The notes under the pieces were generated by a model. The model saw only the letters and a program-made list of their open reading frames with translations, ran no database searches and had not been told where the DNA came from. This document shows positions 48,789-61,282 of a DNA stretch of 64,000 bases, piece by piece. Origin of the DNA: Neckera pumila (lineage: Eukaryota; Streptophyta; Bryopsida; Hypnales; Neckeraceae); assembly GCA_963969595.1 (NCBI GenBank), contig OZ018408.1:46749022-46813021 (forward strand), written 5' to 3'. Numbering within the stretch: position 1 is the stretch's first letter; each line of letters starts with the position of its first letter. The position numbers and the translations under genes are program-made.

Positions 48789-50772
48789 TTAATCCTTAAA
48801 GTTTTTTGACTGTGTTTCATGCCAAAAAACTCAAAATGGGCCGATTTGATGGCAAAGGCCCCCAAAAAATGAAAAATGAAATCTTATTATATCTAACCGT
48901 AAAATCTAATGGTAGACTACTTTATTATAATGTAGTAAAAAATGGGACGTTTTGACCACATAGATTGAGAGATTGCAGCATTTGAAGTTGAAAAAAAATA
49001 TTTTTGGGGTCATCCAAATTCTGAGCAATTCTGATTCAAGGAGGTATTTGTACAAGTTAATTTCATTTTTTTGCTTGAATTTTTTTTCTCTTTATATTAC
49101 AAAATTAGTCACATGTTCAAAAATTTCATAACATCTCAAATTGGAGAACATGTACCAAAAATCCCAATAAGGAACTAGCTTCAAGAAAAGTTCCATACAA
49201 AGCTCTTTTTTCAACAATTTATAGCTTGCACGTACAATCATTTCTTTAGAATGTGAATGTTAGAGTTTCATGTTTCAGCTAAATCTAGAAGAGGAAAAAA
49301 TAATCGCCCAAAATATTAAACTTTTGTAGGTTTGATCAATCTATACCGAAGCTGAAGGAAAGGGTAGTTTGGCATATTGAACCTACCATGGAAGGAGGAT
49401 GGATCAGGGTTAGCGAAGTCCAACTCATCTTGAATTATTGAAATTGAAAAATGCACTTTTTGATTCTAAAATTTCCTTGATTTTGAAGATGTTCTCTCTT
49501 CATGAACAAAAATCTTAGAAATTTGGCATTAAGTTTCATAGGAATTAAGATACTTGGTAGCTATTTCCCATAGCATCTAAATCCACTTATTTTGTGTGCA
49601 TGGAGATGAGTAGAGAAGATCTTTATATAAGTGAGGTGGTATGGGGAAAAACAACCCATGTGGGATGTGTAAATTAGGATTACTAAGAGTTCAATCGCTC
49701 ATTGTTATGTGAAAAGTAGGAATTATGTTCAAATTAGAATTTTAGTCCTCATTTTGGCATAGTAAAATAACTTTTTTCAAGAAACTTTGAATTAAAAAAA
49801 GTTGGAAAATCAACTAAACTTTCATCTCCAAAAACTTATTTGAGATTTTAAATCTCCAATAAAAAATTATGGACTAATTTTAGAGTGAGGTTGGAAGGTA
49901 TATTTTCTTTAACATTTCAAACATCCTCTATGAATTTTGTCCATAAACTTTTTTGGAGGCTTAAAATCGCTAACAAATTTTTGGAGATGAAATTTTTCCT
50001 GATTTCCCAACTTTTTTTAATTCAGTTTTTTATAAAAAAAATTATTCTGCTATGCCAAAATGTAGTCTAAAATTCTATTTGAAATACAATTTCTACCTTT
50101 TGACAACGAGCAATCAAGCTCTCATCTTGAAATTATCCCATATCCTTTGAAAATTCATGATGGTCAATAGATTTCATTATAAAAACAACCTTTCCACCTT
50201 CTATTCTTGTGTGAATGTTAATGAATCAAATGCTTCATTTTGCCACCATAACTTTTTTATAGATGGTAGTCTGTCAAACGGCAAATTTGCAATTGACTCA
50301 ATGGATTTTTTGGGTGTTTTGTTTTCTTTATTTTCAAATTTAACAGTGAGGAGTGTGTGCCCCATGAGACCAAAGAAAGTCACTTAATAACTGCCTCCTT
50401 GCCCCCACCACCTTGCACATTGTGACAAATTTATGAGCTCAAAAAAATGTCTATAAAGTACCCGGTATGAAGCTGAGATGAAAGTCTGCCCATAGACTTG
50501 CCCAAGTCTTTCCGGCACAATATTGCAATTTTTGCTCTAGTGTAAATAACCCTACATGTACTACCTTTATTCATTGAAAACGACCTTTTTCCATATAAAT
50601 TCTCATGAACAAATTCAAATGAATTTTTTTTGGTCAAGCGGCATGGTACTCCTTGTCCCCCACATCTACAAAAAGTTTTAAAAAACATAGTGAAACTTTT
50701 TGTTCGTAATGAGTTGCCTAAAATTGCTATGTTGCCAAAAAGAAACCCACAGTTTGGTCCTTTGTGCATTAA
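48789..50772 (+). mobile_element. Long TTAA family element (1984 bp), both ends present
   Basis: It runs from TTAA-TCCTTAAAG to GGTCCTTTGTGCA-TTAA (right end partly decayed). Its left subterminal region matches the 0.9-kb members ('accgtaaaatct', 'ttttgaccacatagattg.gagattgcagcatttgaagttg' with interruptions), but it is twice as long. The extra middle is shared with 33584-35290. The longest internal ORFs (50157-50387 plus strand, 50431-50769 minus strand) do not look like a transposase. Confidence 0.65.
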
Positions 50773-51480
50773 TCAAGCAAAAAATAATTTTTTTTTTTTT
50801 ACATGCACGCTTGGAATGACTTACCAAGGAGGAGCGAGGGGACGGAGCACCATTGCTTGGTTTGACAATGCTATCGCATTTTTGAGTCTAGAAAATTCAA
50901 AAAGGATTTTCCTATTCAAGCATAGCATGGCAAGATGCTAGATGCGTGACCATGCAAGGTGAATACATGGTAATTATAAAAACAAGCCTCCTATTTTGTG
51001 CTGTGTTAATTCTATTTTCTTCATGCCTCCTAGCTAATTTGGGGCCTCTAATTGCAAATATGAATTCAAAATTTGCAAATATTATCATGTGTGAAAATAA
51101 AAAAAATCCTGCATTTCCTCAGAGGTAAATTCACCCTGCATGGCTCACTTTGTGTGAGACTGGTTTAGCCGACTTTAGCGTCCTAGCCACAGCAAGGAAG
51201 TCAGCTCTTATTAGTATGCCGACCTAACTACATTACGTCTCCCACATCACAAATTTATATCCATGCCACATTTGTCAGAACTTTGGTCACCCATCTTGCA
51301 AACCTCATGAGCATCCCCAGGCATGTAAGCCAGCTTCCTCAGTTTCAGTTCGTCTGATTTTAACTGACATCCATCCATTGAAAGTAACGCCAATCCACCA
51401 AATGAGTAGTAACATAGTACCATCATGGCGCACCCCCATGGAATTAATCAGTGTTAAGTCAGTCTTATATTGATTAATTA
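50773..51480. other. Intergenic DNA, no gene recognised
   Basis: Nothing identified beyond short ORFs and a T-run next to the 50772 repeat end. Confidence 0.4.
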
Positions 51481-52337
51481 ATGACATGATGGCGGACAAG
51501 ACAAGACAGACCAGGACGAACCAGAAGGACTCTTTCTTTTGAGGATTCAGGATTGGAGACGAGTGGACATGACCCGAGATGCACGCCGCCTACTCTAGCT
51601 CTTCAACCCCTGTAATTTCCTATCTCGGCTGTCACAGTTTTCCCAGATTTGAGATGTTGCACCTCGATTTCGCCTCCTGTTGTACGTACATCACTTTAGC
51701 ATTACTCACGATTTATTTGACGTCTCGATGGATGGAGTGCGATTCTCAAGAAATCTGTCAGCAATTGGCACACGAGTTTCAAAGGTGGCGACAATTGTGC
51801 CTATTGGAGTTCCATTTCCACTCTTTCACGCGGAGTTTGAGAGTATGTTTGTTGCCCGAAGTGGTGGCCGGAGGAGGTTAGTGGACTTGTGCATTCGATG
51901 AGGGCACTACTCTGCTCGGAGGTCGGGATTCATCTTTGAACATTGTCGTGGCGTGTGTTCATTTCAAGTAAGTTTTACGGAATCTTGCTACTTGATTGAA
52001 TGGGTTTGTTTTTAGTAGCATTGAACTGAGAGAGATCGTTTGCTGTGTGAATTTGCGCGAGTCGTGTACGTAAATTGTGTGTGTGTGTGCTGTGCACCAC
52101 GCTAATGTAGCAACTACGAAACTTGGAAATTAGTTTGATTGGTTCTTCAATTGCCTGACACGAAGAGCATTACAAGCATTTCCGGAATTGGGTGAATTGG
52201 GTTCTCGCTGAATTGCTTAAGGTGTGACTTCTCTGTTCGAAGCTTTCTCCGAATCAGCGTTCTTTCTTTACCTAGATTCTAGAAGCTCCTGAGATATAGT
52301 TTGTATTGTTTGTTCCGGAAGAGTTTATCATCATCCG
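51481..52337. other. Higher-GC region upstream of tRNA-Trp, function unclear
   Basis: This region is visibly less AT-rich than its surroundings. It holds overlapping plus-strand ORFs (51579-51881, 51680-51901) that I do not recognise. It could be a promoter or untranslated 5' exon of the gene at 52740, or a decayed gene. Confidence 0.35.
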
Positions 52338-52409
52338 GGATCCGTGGCGCAATGGTAGCGCGTCTGACTCCAGATCAGAAGGTTGCGTGTTCGATTCACG
52401 TCGGGTTCA
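52338..52409 (+). tRNA. trnW: tRNA-Trp (anticodon CCA)
   Basis: The gene is 72 nt. Acceptor stem GGATCCG pairs with CGGGTTC followed by discriminator A; one G-U and one U-G pair are present. The D arm is GCGC-AATGGTA-GCGC. The anticodon stem TCTGA/TCAGA encloses CTCCAGA with CCA at 52370-52372. The T arm is GCGTG-TTCGATT-CACGT, allowing one non-Watson-Crick position. There is no intron, and the 3' CCA is not encoded, as expected for a nuclear gene. The sequence matches the standard plant cytosolic tRNA-Trp. The internal A and B boxes are intact, and a short T-run follows at about 52432. Confidence 0.97.
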
Positions 52410-52415
52410 ATCCCC

Positions 52416-52600
52416 CGAATCACGCCCGGAGTTTTATTCGCAAGTTTGCTTTTCGCTCGCAACTTTCACAGGGCAATGGAGTTTGGTTTTTGCGCAACTT
52501 TCCAGGACAATGGAGTTCGATTTTTGTTATGCCATTTGCCTGAATCACGCCTGGAGCTTTTTCGCAGATCTGTTTTTTGGCATGGTGTTTTTGCACAAGG
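52416..52600. repeat. Short degenerate duplications just downstream of tRNA-Trp
   Basis: The block cgaatcacgcccggagtttt (near 52417) recurs as tgaatcacgcctggagcttt (near 52541). Between them, gcaactttcacagggcaatg is followed about 37 bp later by gcaactttccaggacaatgg. The origin is unknown. Confidence 0.7.
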
Positions 52601-52739
52601 TTCCGGCGGATGGTGTTTGATTGCCGGTTATGGCAATTGATTAATGCGACTTGGTTCTTGTTTCAAGGCCGAGTGTTTCTTGTTCTGAGCACCTGAGAAT
52701 TGAAGTTAGTGCGGTGACCATGTGTGTAGATATCTATCC

Positions 52740-53318
52740 ATGGCGTCTTTTCTGCTGTCAGAGGTCTTCATCGTGGAGAAGATCATTGCATCCGGGCACG
52801 CGGACTTGGACGACCTGACATGCGAGGCGACGGTGTGCACCGAAGCGCACCAAGCGTACTGTGAAGCGACCAAGCACATGATCCAATGCGCGCTCGAAAA
52901 GAACTGCGACAGCGAAGAGGAAGAGAGTCTGCGATACGAGCTCGTCAAGGCCATGCGACGGAGGGGGCTCTCCGCCGAGAAGCGGTACCAGAGGATCAAG
53001 GAAGTGCTCATCGGCGCCAGCCGCACGTTCAACGCCGAGAAGACCTACTTCAATGTGAAGCGCACGCCCATCTTGGCGGCCTGCGTCGTCGACGAAGAGC
53101 GGATGATCACCGATGCGCTTCAGCTCCTCGGGGAATCGGAGCAGGGCAAGGACCCTTCTGCTGCAGGATGCAGCTCCTCAAAAAAGGCGACGACGCCGCG
53201 CGATAAATCAATGAAAGGTCGCGGCCGCGTGTTGCCTCCTCTGCCTGCCAACGAGGAAGGCCTTGCGCGCATGAAGCGAGCTCGTTTCGACAACGCTTTT
53301 CGGCTCCACCATCATTGA
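52740..53318 (+). CDS. Unrecognised GC-rich intronless gene, 192 aa
   Basis: An uninterrupted ORF starts at an ATG in strong context (ccATGg). An upstream in-frame GTG (52722) is not needed. Codon third positions are mostly G or C, unlike every other gene here. The protein begins MASFLLSEVFIVEKIIASGH, with no convincing signal peptide or membrane helix. It has five cysteines at 28, 33, 41, 50 and 56, an acidic patch (CDSEEEES), and a helical Arg/Lys-rich middle (YELVKAMRRRGLSAEKRYQR). A loose Ser/Lys linker and a basic, NLS-like tail (LARMKRARF) end it. I do not recognise the family. The long ORF in strongly biased codons argues that it is real. It could be a lineage-specific gene, a fast-evolving regulator or an acquired gene; no function is proposed. 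It lies 330 bp downstream of tRNA-Trp on the same strand. Confidence 0.7.
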   Translation: MASFLLSEVFIVEKIIASGHADLDDLTCEATVCTEAHQAYCEATKHMIQCALEKNCDSEEEESLRYELVKAMRRRGLSAEKRYQRIKEVLIGASRTFNAEKTYFNVKRTPILAACVVDEERMITDALQLLGESEQGKDPSAAGCSSSKKATTPRDKSMKGRGRVLPPLPANEEGLARMKRARFDNAFRLHHH

Positions 53319-54050
53319 GACACAATCACGGGCACTGTGAATCGACTTTGCCAGCAACTACGTTTGTGGGTCAGTTTGCCAGCGCTTCTTTTTCAAACTG
53401 GTCATTGATTTCGCTGTGGTCGCTCTGGAGGCAACAGGGAAATCATCATCTAAGCGTGTAAATAACGGAATTGCTGTGAAGCCAGGATGCCTTGCGAATG
53501 CTTCTACACCTAGTGAGCTTCGTTCAGTTGTAAATACGCACGGGTGTCGAGTTTTCGTAAGCACCCTGAAGTTTTGCGAAGAATCTGAATGATTTGAGTC
53601 TGGTCATGGTGCCAAGGGGACTATTTTACCAGACCTAATTGCAATTTTGAAGTCTTGAAACCATATGAAGAACTGTACTTTTTCGAGGTGCGTAGTGCAC
53701 CCGCATAAACGAATACCTCACCAGTCCATAGTAGCTCTCCAAGTGTATGCATGATTCTTGGATTTCATGTTTTCACAGCGCCTTAAAATATTTTTAAGGA
53801 ACCTGCATGACTTGAATCTGGTCATGGGCTATTTTGCCAGACTTTATACCTAGTATACAACTCATGTAGATTTTGGTTAGCATCGAAGTGATCAAACCTT
53901 TTGAAATGAAGCGGGGAACCCATGCGTTGTTTTCACTATTTTGCAGCTTTCACCAAGTATCTGTTTCTTGCAAATCCCAAATTCTCAGTTAACAAGATCT
54001 TGTAGTCATCAAAGTACTCAAAGTAAGGTAACAGGTCCATAATCGCCCAC
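53319..54050. other. 3' flank of the 192-aa gene
   Basis: A diverged short duplication is visible: tgatttgagtctggtcatgg (near 53590) and tgacttgaatctggtcatgg (near 53808), each followed by a 'tatttt.ccaga' motif. No other gene. Confidence 0.5.
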
Positions 54051-54643
54051 TTAACCCTTTAAGGACCGGTCGACCACTTTTCGGTCAATTTTACAACTTT
54101 TTGTCTCCTACTATTTATACTATTTATAGAACATCTGATTTCAAAAAACTCAGAGAGGAACGTAATTAGAGTGTCTTCATACACTCCTAACAGAGCCAAT
54201 TCCAAGAGAATGCGTGCAAAATTGAGTGAGTTGTGCTTGTTTAAACTTGAAATGGCCTAACCTTTCATATTGGAGTTTTCAAAGAAAAATGTATAATTCA
54301 TGTAAAAGACAACTATATATATGTGCAAAGGAATTAGCCAAAAGGTTTTTGGTTGATTTTCAAACCAAATATTCAAATTTATGTCCAATTGTAGCAAACC
54401 CTAATTAGAACTAGTGCCAAAAGGTGTTTATGACACATCAATCTTCAAAGAGTAATTACAAGGATGTGAACCATTGGATCACTTTCATTTTTTGTTTGCT
54501 TCAAGGATCTAATCCATAGAACCAATTTATACAATCTGATCTAAATTTACATCTTTGAAGAGGGCATGAAACAACACTTTTTCATAAATGTATGCAAAAA
54601 CTACGCCCACCTCCCAAATCGACCACGGTCCTTAAAGGGTTAA
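54051..54643. mobile_element. TTAA-flanked MITE (593 bp) with intact inverted ends
   Basis: The left end is TTAA-CCCTTTAAGGACCG and the right end CGGTCCTTTAAGGG-TTAA with one base inserted (cggtccttaaaggg as written). The first 14 bases pair. Flanks beyond TTAA differ (cgcccac, cagctga), so TTAA is the only duplicated sequence. It belongs to the same end type as the larger TTAA elements, with a different interior. No coding capacity. Confidence 0.75.
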
Positions 54644-54941
54644 CAGCTGAAAGTGAATTTTGGGGAGGCAAAGCTTCTTGAAATAATTTTCAGTAAATTT
54701 TATTTGAAAGACAAGTAGAATCGGCATCTAACCCAAGTCGTTTCCTATTTTTTTGGAGCTTTGTGGAATTCGTTATAAAATTTTGAAGTTGAAATGGCAT
54801 AGGGCTCTAAAATTGCTCATCATCTAAAATGTACATTGTTTGTACATTGTTGAAGGTTATGAAAAAGCAACATGTACAAGAAATGTACATTTGAGGAGGT
54901 GGACGGTTTTAAAGCCTATGCAATTTCAAAGCCTATTACCT

Positions 54942-55626
54942 TACTCCCTCCGTCCAAAAATAATTGTCTGTACTCTTATTGAAAACTTTTGATACCAATT
55001 TCAGTGATTGCACTGTGAAAAACATAAGTCTAGAACCAATGAAAAATGCTTGTGATAATTGCAACCTAAATAAAATTGGACACAAGAAATCTCCATATGA
55101 CGTGTATGATGCATTGCAATCTAAATTAGTCAGGAACAATGTGACCGTGAGGCCCGGTCCTAGGTATACAATGATATTAGTTTATTTATAACCAAGAACA
55201 ATGTGATCATGAGGCCTTGCCCTATGTAAACAATAATATTAGTTTATTAGTCGGAGAGGGATGGGGAATTGAGTAGTTGGACCAACCATACCTAATCACG
55301 TTATATAGTGAATGTAATTGTAGATAGGATTTATAAACTTGGATATGGTTGGGGGGTTGATTAGTTGGACCTACCAAACCAAACCACATTGTGTAATGTG
55401 AATGTAGTTGTAGATAGGATTTAGAAGCTCAGAAAGAACAGAGCCAATGAAATTAGACACAAGAAATCTCCATATGATCTACAAGATGATCCGGGGGAGG
55501 CTACTTGTGTTATTGCAACCTAAATAAAATTGAATCTTCATATGACCTGTTGAACAATTTTGCAAGGTGAGATTGGAAATTCTCTTTTTAGTATTGTCAA
55601 CTTTTCTATATAGGAAGATGTTTTAA
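54942..55626. mobile_element. Stowaway-like terminus and tandem-duplicated remnant
   Basis: TA-CTCCCTCCGTCC starts at 54942, followed by 'aaaaataattgtctgtactc'. No inverse partner end was found. Downstream, a block around 'aacaatgtgaccgtgaggcc' (55135) recurs 62 bp later, and 'gttggacc.acca..cc.aa.cac' plus 'gttgtagataggattta' recur about 100 bp apart (55270-55430). The 75-codon ORF at 54964 is probably not a gene. Confidence 0.55.
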
Positions 55627-56165
55627 TTAACCCCTAAAGGACTGGTTGTCCCCTTGGAGGACAATTTGGGTCCGGGCAGGCTCCTACTAACTCAATTTTT
55701 AATAGTATATTTTGGGATTTTTTGAGGTTGTATATTTTTGCAAGAACTTTGTGAACATATAATTTTTATTTTCATTGATGCCTAGTAGCAAAAGTTATGG
55801 CACAATAAGCAAAAATGGAATTTAGCGAGCAGCAGAAAAAAATCACAAAAAGTCAAAAGAAATTTTTTGTCAATTTTTTGACTCATAGATTATATTTTTT
55901 TTTATATGTGAAGCTTTGTTTCATTCAATTTGGACTAATAATGAGAAAGTTATGGACAATCTTAGTTTTTTGGGCAATCTAAGCATCTTCTTGAAAAAAT
56001 AACTTATAGAATTCATTTTTGATTGCCATTTTTAGAATTTTACAAAAAAAATTGTTAGGCAGGGTTAGATTTTCTTGCTAGAACAATCTCGCTATTGAGA
56101 TTATTGTGATTCAATTCCATCTAAAAGCTATTAACAATTTAGTTTTTTTCTTCAATCTTGAACAC
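55627..56165 (-). mobile_element. TTAA family copy in inverse orientation, one end missing
   Basis: It starts TTAA-CCCCTAAAGGAC (the family's right end inverted). It then follows the inverse of 20890-21428 closely ('aaaagttatggcaca', 'aagctttgtttcattc', 'gttatggacaatctt'), and breaks off near 56165 in 'caatcttgaacac'. Confidence 0.72.
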
Positions 56166-59100
56166 TATAAGAAACCCATGTTTTTTAGGATGTTTTTACT
56201 ATTTTTTGGAAACGCATTTTTGTGGACATTACAGTTGACAATCCATGTTTTTATGTCTAAAGTAATGTTTAATAAAACATTTTGATCATTTCAAATATTT
56301 AGATATTTCAGATATTTCAGATATTTTGATATTTTGATACGAAGTTTATGATCATTTCAAATTTGTATCAAAATATCTGAATTTTTGTGATTTATGAAGG
56401 TTTATGATTGCATTGGTAAAGTATTAAAATAAATTAAAATAAATTATTCATATATACAATAGTTGTAAAATGGAAGTGTATGAAGAGAGGGATTTTGAAG
56501 ATTGAAAGATTGATAGTCAAAGGTCCATCCTTTCATAAAATTATGTACTATTTCACTTGATTTTACCAACATATACAATTGGCAAGGCTCACTTCTTCAC
56601 TCTCATCGTCAAAGCATGACACCTACATTGTTGGTAGAATCAATGAGGCCACAAAATTAGAATTGCATGCAGATTTACTCTAAGTTCAAATAGAAGAATT
56701 TGGAAAATAATTATCTATAAAGTAATAGAGTAGATTAGGATAATGAAACATGAAAAATGATGTACATCATGTTTTTAACTTCTACAATCCTAAGAGCTTA
56801 TTTGAGTTGATTACACGTGCAACATTTTTGTTACAATATTTGAAAACTTCATATCTTCACATACATGTATTTTAAATGCTTAAACTATGACTCATAACAT
56901 TGTTACTGAATGGCATACAATTATATGCATGTTTATGCCTTGATTGTGACAATCTAAGAAGTTTGAACATAATTCTAAACTCAATTGATACAAGAAATCA
57001 TGCAAGTTGTAAAGGGTAGTGAATATAATACCCAGAATATATTTGCATCTTTTGGGTACAAAAGAGTCAATTCCAATGAAAATCGCATAAAATTTTCAAA
57101 GATGATACTTATGGCATTATCCCATTGGTTTGTGCTTTTACAAAATTTCTAAAAGGAGTTCACTTGTAACTTTCCTACTAGTTGTAAAACTTTTGAGCAA
57201 AAATTTGAGCAAATCCGTTATGTGAAATAAATTCATGAATTCAACCTGTGAAACTTATCTTCACTGCTATTTGAATTTTTGAGGAACCTATGGAACTTGC
57301 AAACCATATGGGATTCATGGTCATTCTTCTTATCAATACGTATATCTTATTTTGTAGTTTGAAATCATATCCATATCTAATAACTATATCCATATTTTAT
57401 ATTGTATTTTGTATCCAAATTTAGATGGCCAAGATTGCTTGTTCTACAAGCGTCAATAACTTTGGATTTTTCAAAAGATCGACAACACTTGGAGGGAGGA
57501 ATTTTTCCTGAATTCATATCAACGGCTTGAGAAGGGGAAAGGAATTGAAATACTAACATCATATTTGCATCTTTTTGGTACATAGTCTAATGCAAACTGA
57601 ACATATGGGTGACATTGTTTAAGCAACTTCTCTACATTAATTAGTATTCACCACCTTCAATGGTGATCAAAAGATATTCCAATCAAATCTTATATACCAT
57701 TATTCAATAGGGTTGGAAGTTCCATACAATATAATATAAAAAGCAAAATATTTTTTTGTTGTTACGTGATAAATCTTCAACAAACACTAGTCAATTTTGT
57801 CTCTGTTGCTAAATATTTTGTGAAGCTCTAATAGAAACGCAATGTGTGATTACAATTCAGTTACAAAATAATTATCTTGTGCTCTCAATAACTATGAGAT
57901 TTAATTAAAGATAGTTTGTTCTAAACTCTTGCAAACTTGTTTTGTGCAATTTCAATTGAAAAAGCACCTTTATCCAAGGATCCTTGGTATTTGAACACCA
58001 ATTAAACTGTTGATAGTTTTATGTCATGAATAGTAAAAAGTAACAAGATTGTATGTCATGCATTTAGATAATCATCTAATCCTTCAATTGGTAGAATCTC
58101 AACAAAGTTTAAGGTGTTACACTTTCATCAACTGCATAAGAGACAATACATTTAGTAGAAATACGTGATGATTTTTTTCATTGTTTAGACTCTTTTAGAT
58201 TTTTGTAAAGAATCTTATTATTTTGTTTTTTTCCTTGTCCATCTTCTCTTTCATTTTAAAAGCTTGAGATGTTCCTTTACTTATTAGCCTTGCTTGTTTC
58301 AAATCTATTATTTATTGACTTTTCTTTTATAATGATTTTTTTGAAGTCATGGCCTTGTGTGGATGCCTGATAAATGCAAAAATTTGTCTTAATGAACAAA
58401 AATCTAATGATTATAGATATGATAAGATTTCTTATAAGATGCTATTATTATTCTCCATTAATTTTGTATAATTAAAAATCCTCCTAGATTATTTGATCAA
58501 TACCAATATGTAACTTAAAATCAACTAAATTTTGTAGTGAAAAACTATTCAAAGTGGAGTCTTAATGTGCATGATTCAATATATACAATTTAATATGAGT
58601 CAATCTATATTTCTATATAAATGAACATTGATATAAGCTAGTGTGTTCTAAAAGCATTGATGCTCTAAAAGTGACCATGACACATGGATACATTTTGCTT
58701 TCTTTGATGTACCAATATTGTACATTTTAGGGGATGTTCGCTTTTAGTGACTACTATGTGTCAACTTCAAAAATTTTAAACTAATTCCACAAAGGTCCAA
58801 AAAATATGAAATGAATTGAGTTAGATGCCAGTTTTTTTTTTCTTCCTTGGAAATTTTATTGAAAAGTGTCAGCTAAAAGTTTGGCTTTCCCCGAAAGGTA
58901 ATCAGCTCTTAAATGGTCGCATTAAGAGCACATTACCTTAATGCCAATGATTATATGATGATAATGGCATGAAAACAACATTCTATGAATGAAAAGTTTC
59001 ACTGTGAGTAGATTTGATGTAATTTGATGTAAATACATCATTTTTATATTGTAGTATGATAAATATTTCATTTTATATAATTAGATGCCTAAAGCTTTTG

Positions 59101-59679
59101 TTTTCAATGTAATAAAAATAAAAATAAATCTCTTTTTGGGCTATTGTAATAATACTAAAAAAAAATGCACTTACATAATAAATCATTTATTTGTTTTCTT
59201 GATATCTGTTTAAGTATTTATATTTATGCACGTATTGTTTTTTGCATTTTTAGCCAAAACGATGTAGCAATTGTAAACCTATTGATTAAAACATCAATTT
59301 TAAAACATATTAGGTACAGTTTTATAAGATATACATAAGCAAATAAGCAAAAAGTGTTGAAACTTTTATAGATCATTTCCTACATAAGTGGCAAATTTTT
59401 GTAAAGCTATTAAATGCTTACAATGAAAAGATTTGTTTTGGGTTTAAAGAATGAACATAAATAAAGTATTCTATGAATATTGGAACAATTAGAATATTTT
59501 TCACAAAAAATTGGTAGTATGGAAAGTAAATAACAACTCAAAGTAGCTAAAGGGTTGTTGCAAGAATGACCTTCTAATTTTGTTCCACTTTGGCCGTTTT
59601 CAGCCATTTTTTTGGGAGTACTATAAAAATAGAAAAACATTTAAAAAAAAATATGAAAAATATGAGAAATGTATACACC
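56166..59679. other. Intergenic DNA, no gene recognised
   Basis: AT-rich. Sequence at about 57350-57540 is a diverged copy of 6100-6260 ('ggtggacaagattg' versus 'gatggccaagattg'). No supported ORF. Confidence 0.4.
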
Positions 59680-59974
59680 CATTAGAAGAGATTTGAGGGC
59701 ATTAGAGGGCCGTTTTAGGCCCGCTCCCAATGCTGTCCCGATTCTGTGAACAGCCGGTACGGGCTGTCAGAATTTTTTATTTCAAAAAAATTTTTTTTTG
59801 CCCAAAATATCATTCTTAGCAAATTTATTTTTATTTTTATTTTTTTTTCAAAAATGACGTAGCACTCTCTCGACCTCGTTAGCCCAACAGCTTTCCTGTG
59901 TTCCACAGCGTGGGAACGCTGCAAGAATGCAGGATAACTCACAGGCTCTTGGAGGCCTCAAATCTCTTCTAATG
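59680..59974. mobile_element. MITE (295 bp) with 20-bp inverted ends
   Basis: The left end is cattagaagagatttgaggg and the right end ggcctcaaatctcttctaatg. The interior includes an A/T-rich block and a GC-richer block (gctgtcccgattctgtgaac). A diverged, inverted copy lies at 4591-4841. No clear target duplication was found. Confidence 0.75.
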
Positions 59975-60961
59975 TATAAGAAGAAGATACCCTATGAAGG
60001 AAAAGAAAAGAAAAATTCTTTAAATAGGAGAACTAGAAAAGTGCAGAATTGCAAGAAAATACATACTTTAACATTTTAAGTTGTAAAAAATAGGAAAAGA
60101 AATTAAAAAAAACCCCTAAAAAATCACATTTGCGAAGACTTCATGGTAAAGAGATTTCACCCAAAAAATGATCCTAAAACCATCTTCAATGTTCAAAATT
60201 GCATGCATAAGGGAGCCCTCTTTGCATGGACGTAGAAGATATAAAATAATTTTTTTCTTAATGCCCCTTGGTAGAAACATGAGTTCCTACTATGGAAATA
60301 GACCATAGGAATTTCAGCTCCAAATCATTAAATTTGGGGACTCCTTACATAGTAAAGATCCTAGAACTCAAAATGTGACAAATTAGTTTAAATGATTTTT
60401 AAATATAGAATGATTTTTGAAAATTTCTGAAAAATATAAGATATGATTAAACTCATAAGAAAAATCTCCACTAAAAATTTCAAGTTCGTACGAGTCATGC
60501 TTCTAAAGTTATTGCAAAGTGAAGCTTCGGCACTGCGTTTGTGACAATGTTTCAGTACGTGTCTTTCATGCAATCAACCTAAAGATATTTGCTTTAGCTA
60601 CAAGCCAAGATTTTTGTTTTTATAATTTAGCCTACTAATAGGGCAATCACTCACTCATGTTTTTTTCAATAAGATTAGAGGGATTCAATATAGTAAACTT
60701 CATTTTACATTTTTATTCAAAAACAGGAATTTTAATGAATTATCAATTGACGCATAGTGGCCATGATGAGTGTACATTAGACATCAAATAGTGATAATTG
60801 AATTATTTGCTATGAGTTTTAAGTGCTGCCTTTCTTTGGTTTCATATTTTTTTATTTTATTTTCTAAGTTTCATTTGTGTTATCTAGAATGTTTTGGATC
60901 AATGAGTGTCCTAAGTTGGGGTTGATTTTTTTCCTAAAATTATCAAAATATAATAGTACAA
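59975..60961. other. Intergenic DNA, no gene recognised
   Basis: AT-rich with short ORFs only. Confidence 0.4.
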
Positions 60962-61282
60962 TAAAAGACAAACAATTTTTACTAACAAAAATTTCAAACT
61001 CTCCAGGTGAACACTCACATGAAGGTTATTATGGCTTTATCTATAGTATAACAATAAAAGTTATCTAATATGAAAATATTATTAGCAAAGTGCCATCATC
61101 AACTTGAGTCATGAATACAAGGAAAAACAAACATTTCTTACTAACAAAAAATTTAAACTCTCCAATACTCACATGAAGGTTATTACGGCTTTATCTATAG
61201 TATAATGATAAAAGTTATCTAATAAGAAAATATTATTAGCAAAGTGCCGTCATCGACTTGAGTTATAAATACAAGGAAAAAC
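60962..61282. repeat. Direct tandem duplication, about 160-bp period
   Basis: Two adjacent copies share 'ttactaacaaaaa.ttaaactctcca', 'actcacatgaaggttatta.ggctttatctatagtata' and 'tattattagcaaagtgcc.tcatc.acttgagt', with scattered differences. Confidence 0.88.

Noticed and set aside
52301..52640. Three overlapping plus-strand ORFs
   Set aside because: They read through tRNA-Trp and its flanking duplications; shadows of a noncoding gene.
52886..53325. Alternative-frame ORFs inside the 192-aa gene (both strands)
   Set aside because: Expected overlap ORFs in GC-rich coding DNA. The frame starting at 52740 has the best start context and the full length.
56163..56174. CACTATAAGAAA as a CACTA transposon terminus
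   Set aside because: No inverse partner end with matching target duplication was found; a chance match in AT-rich DNA is likely.
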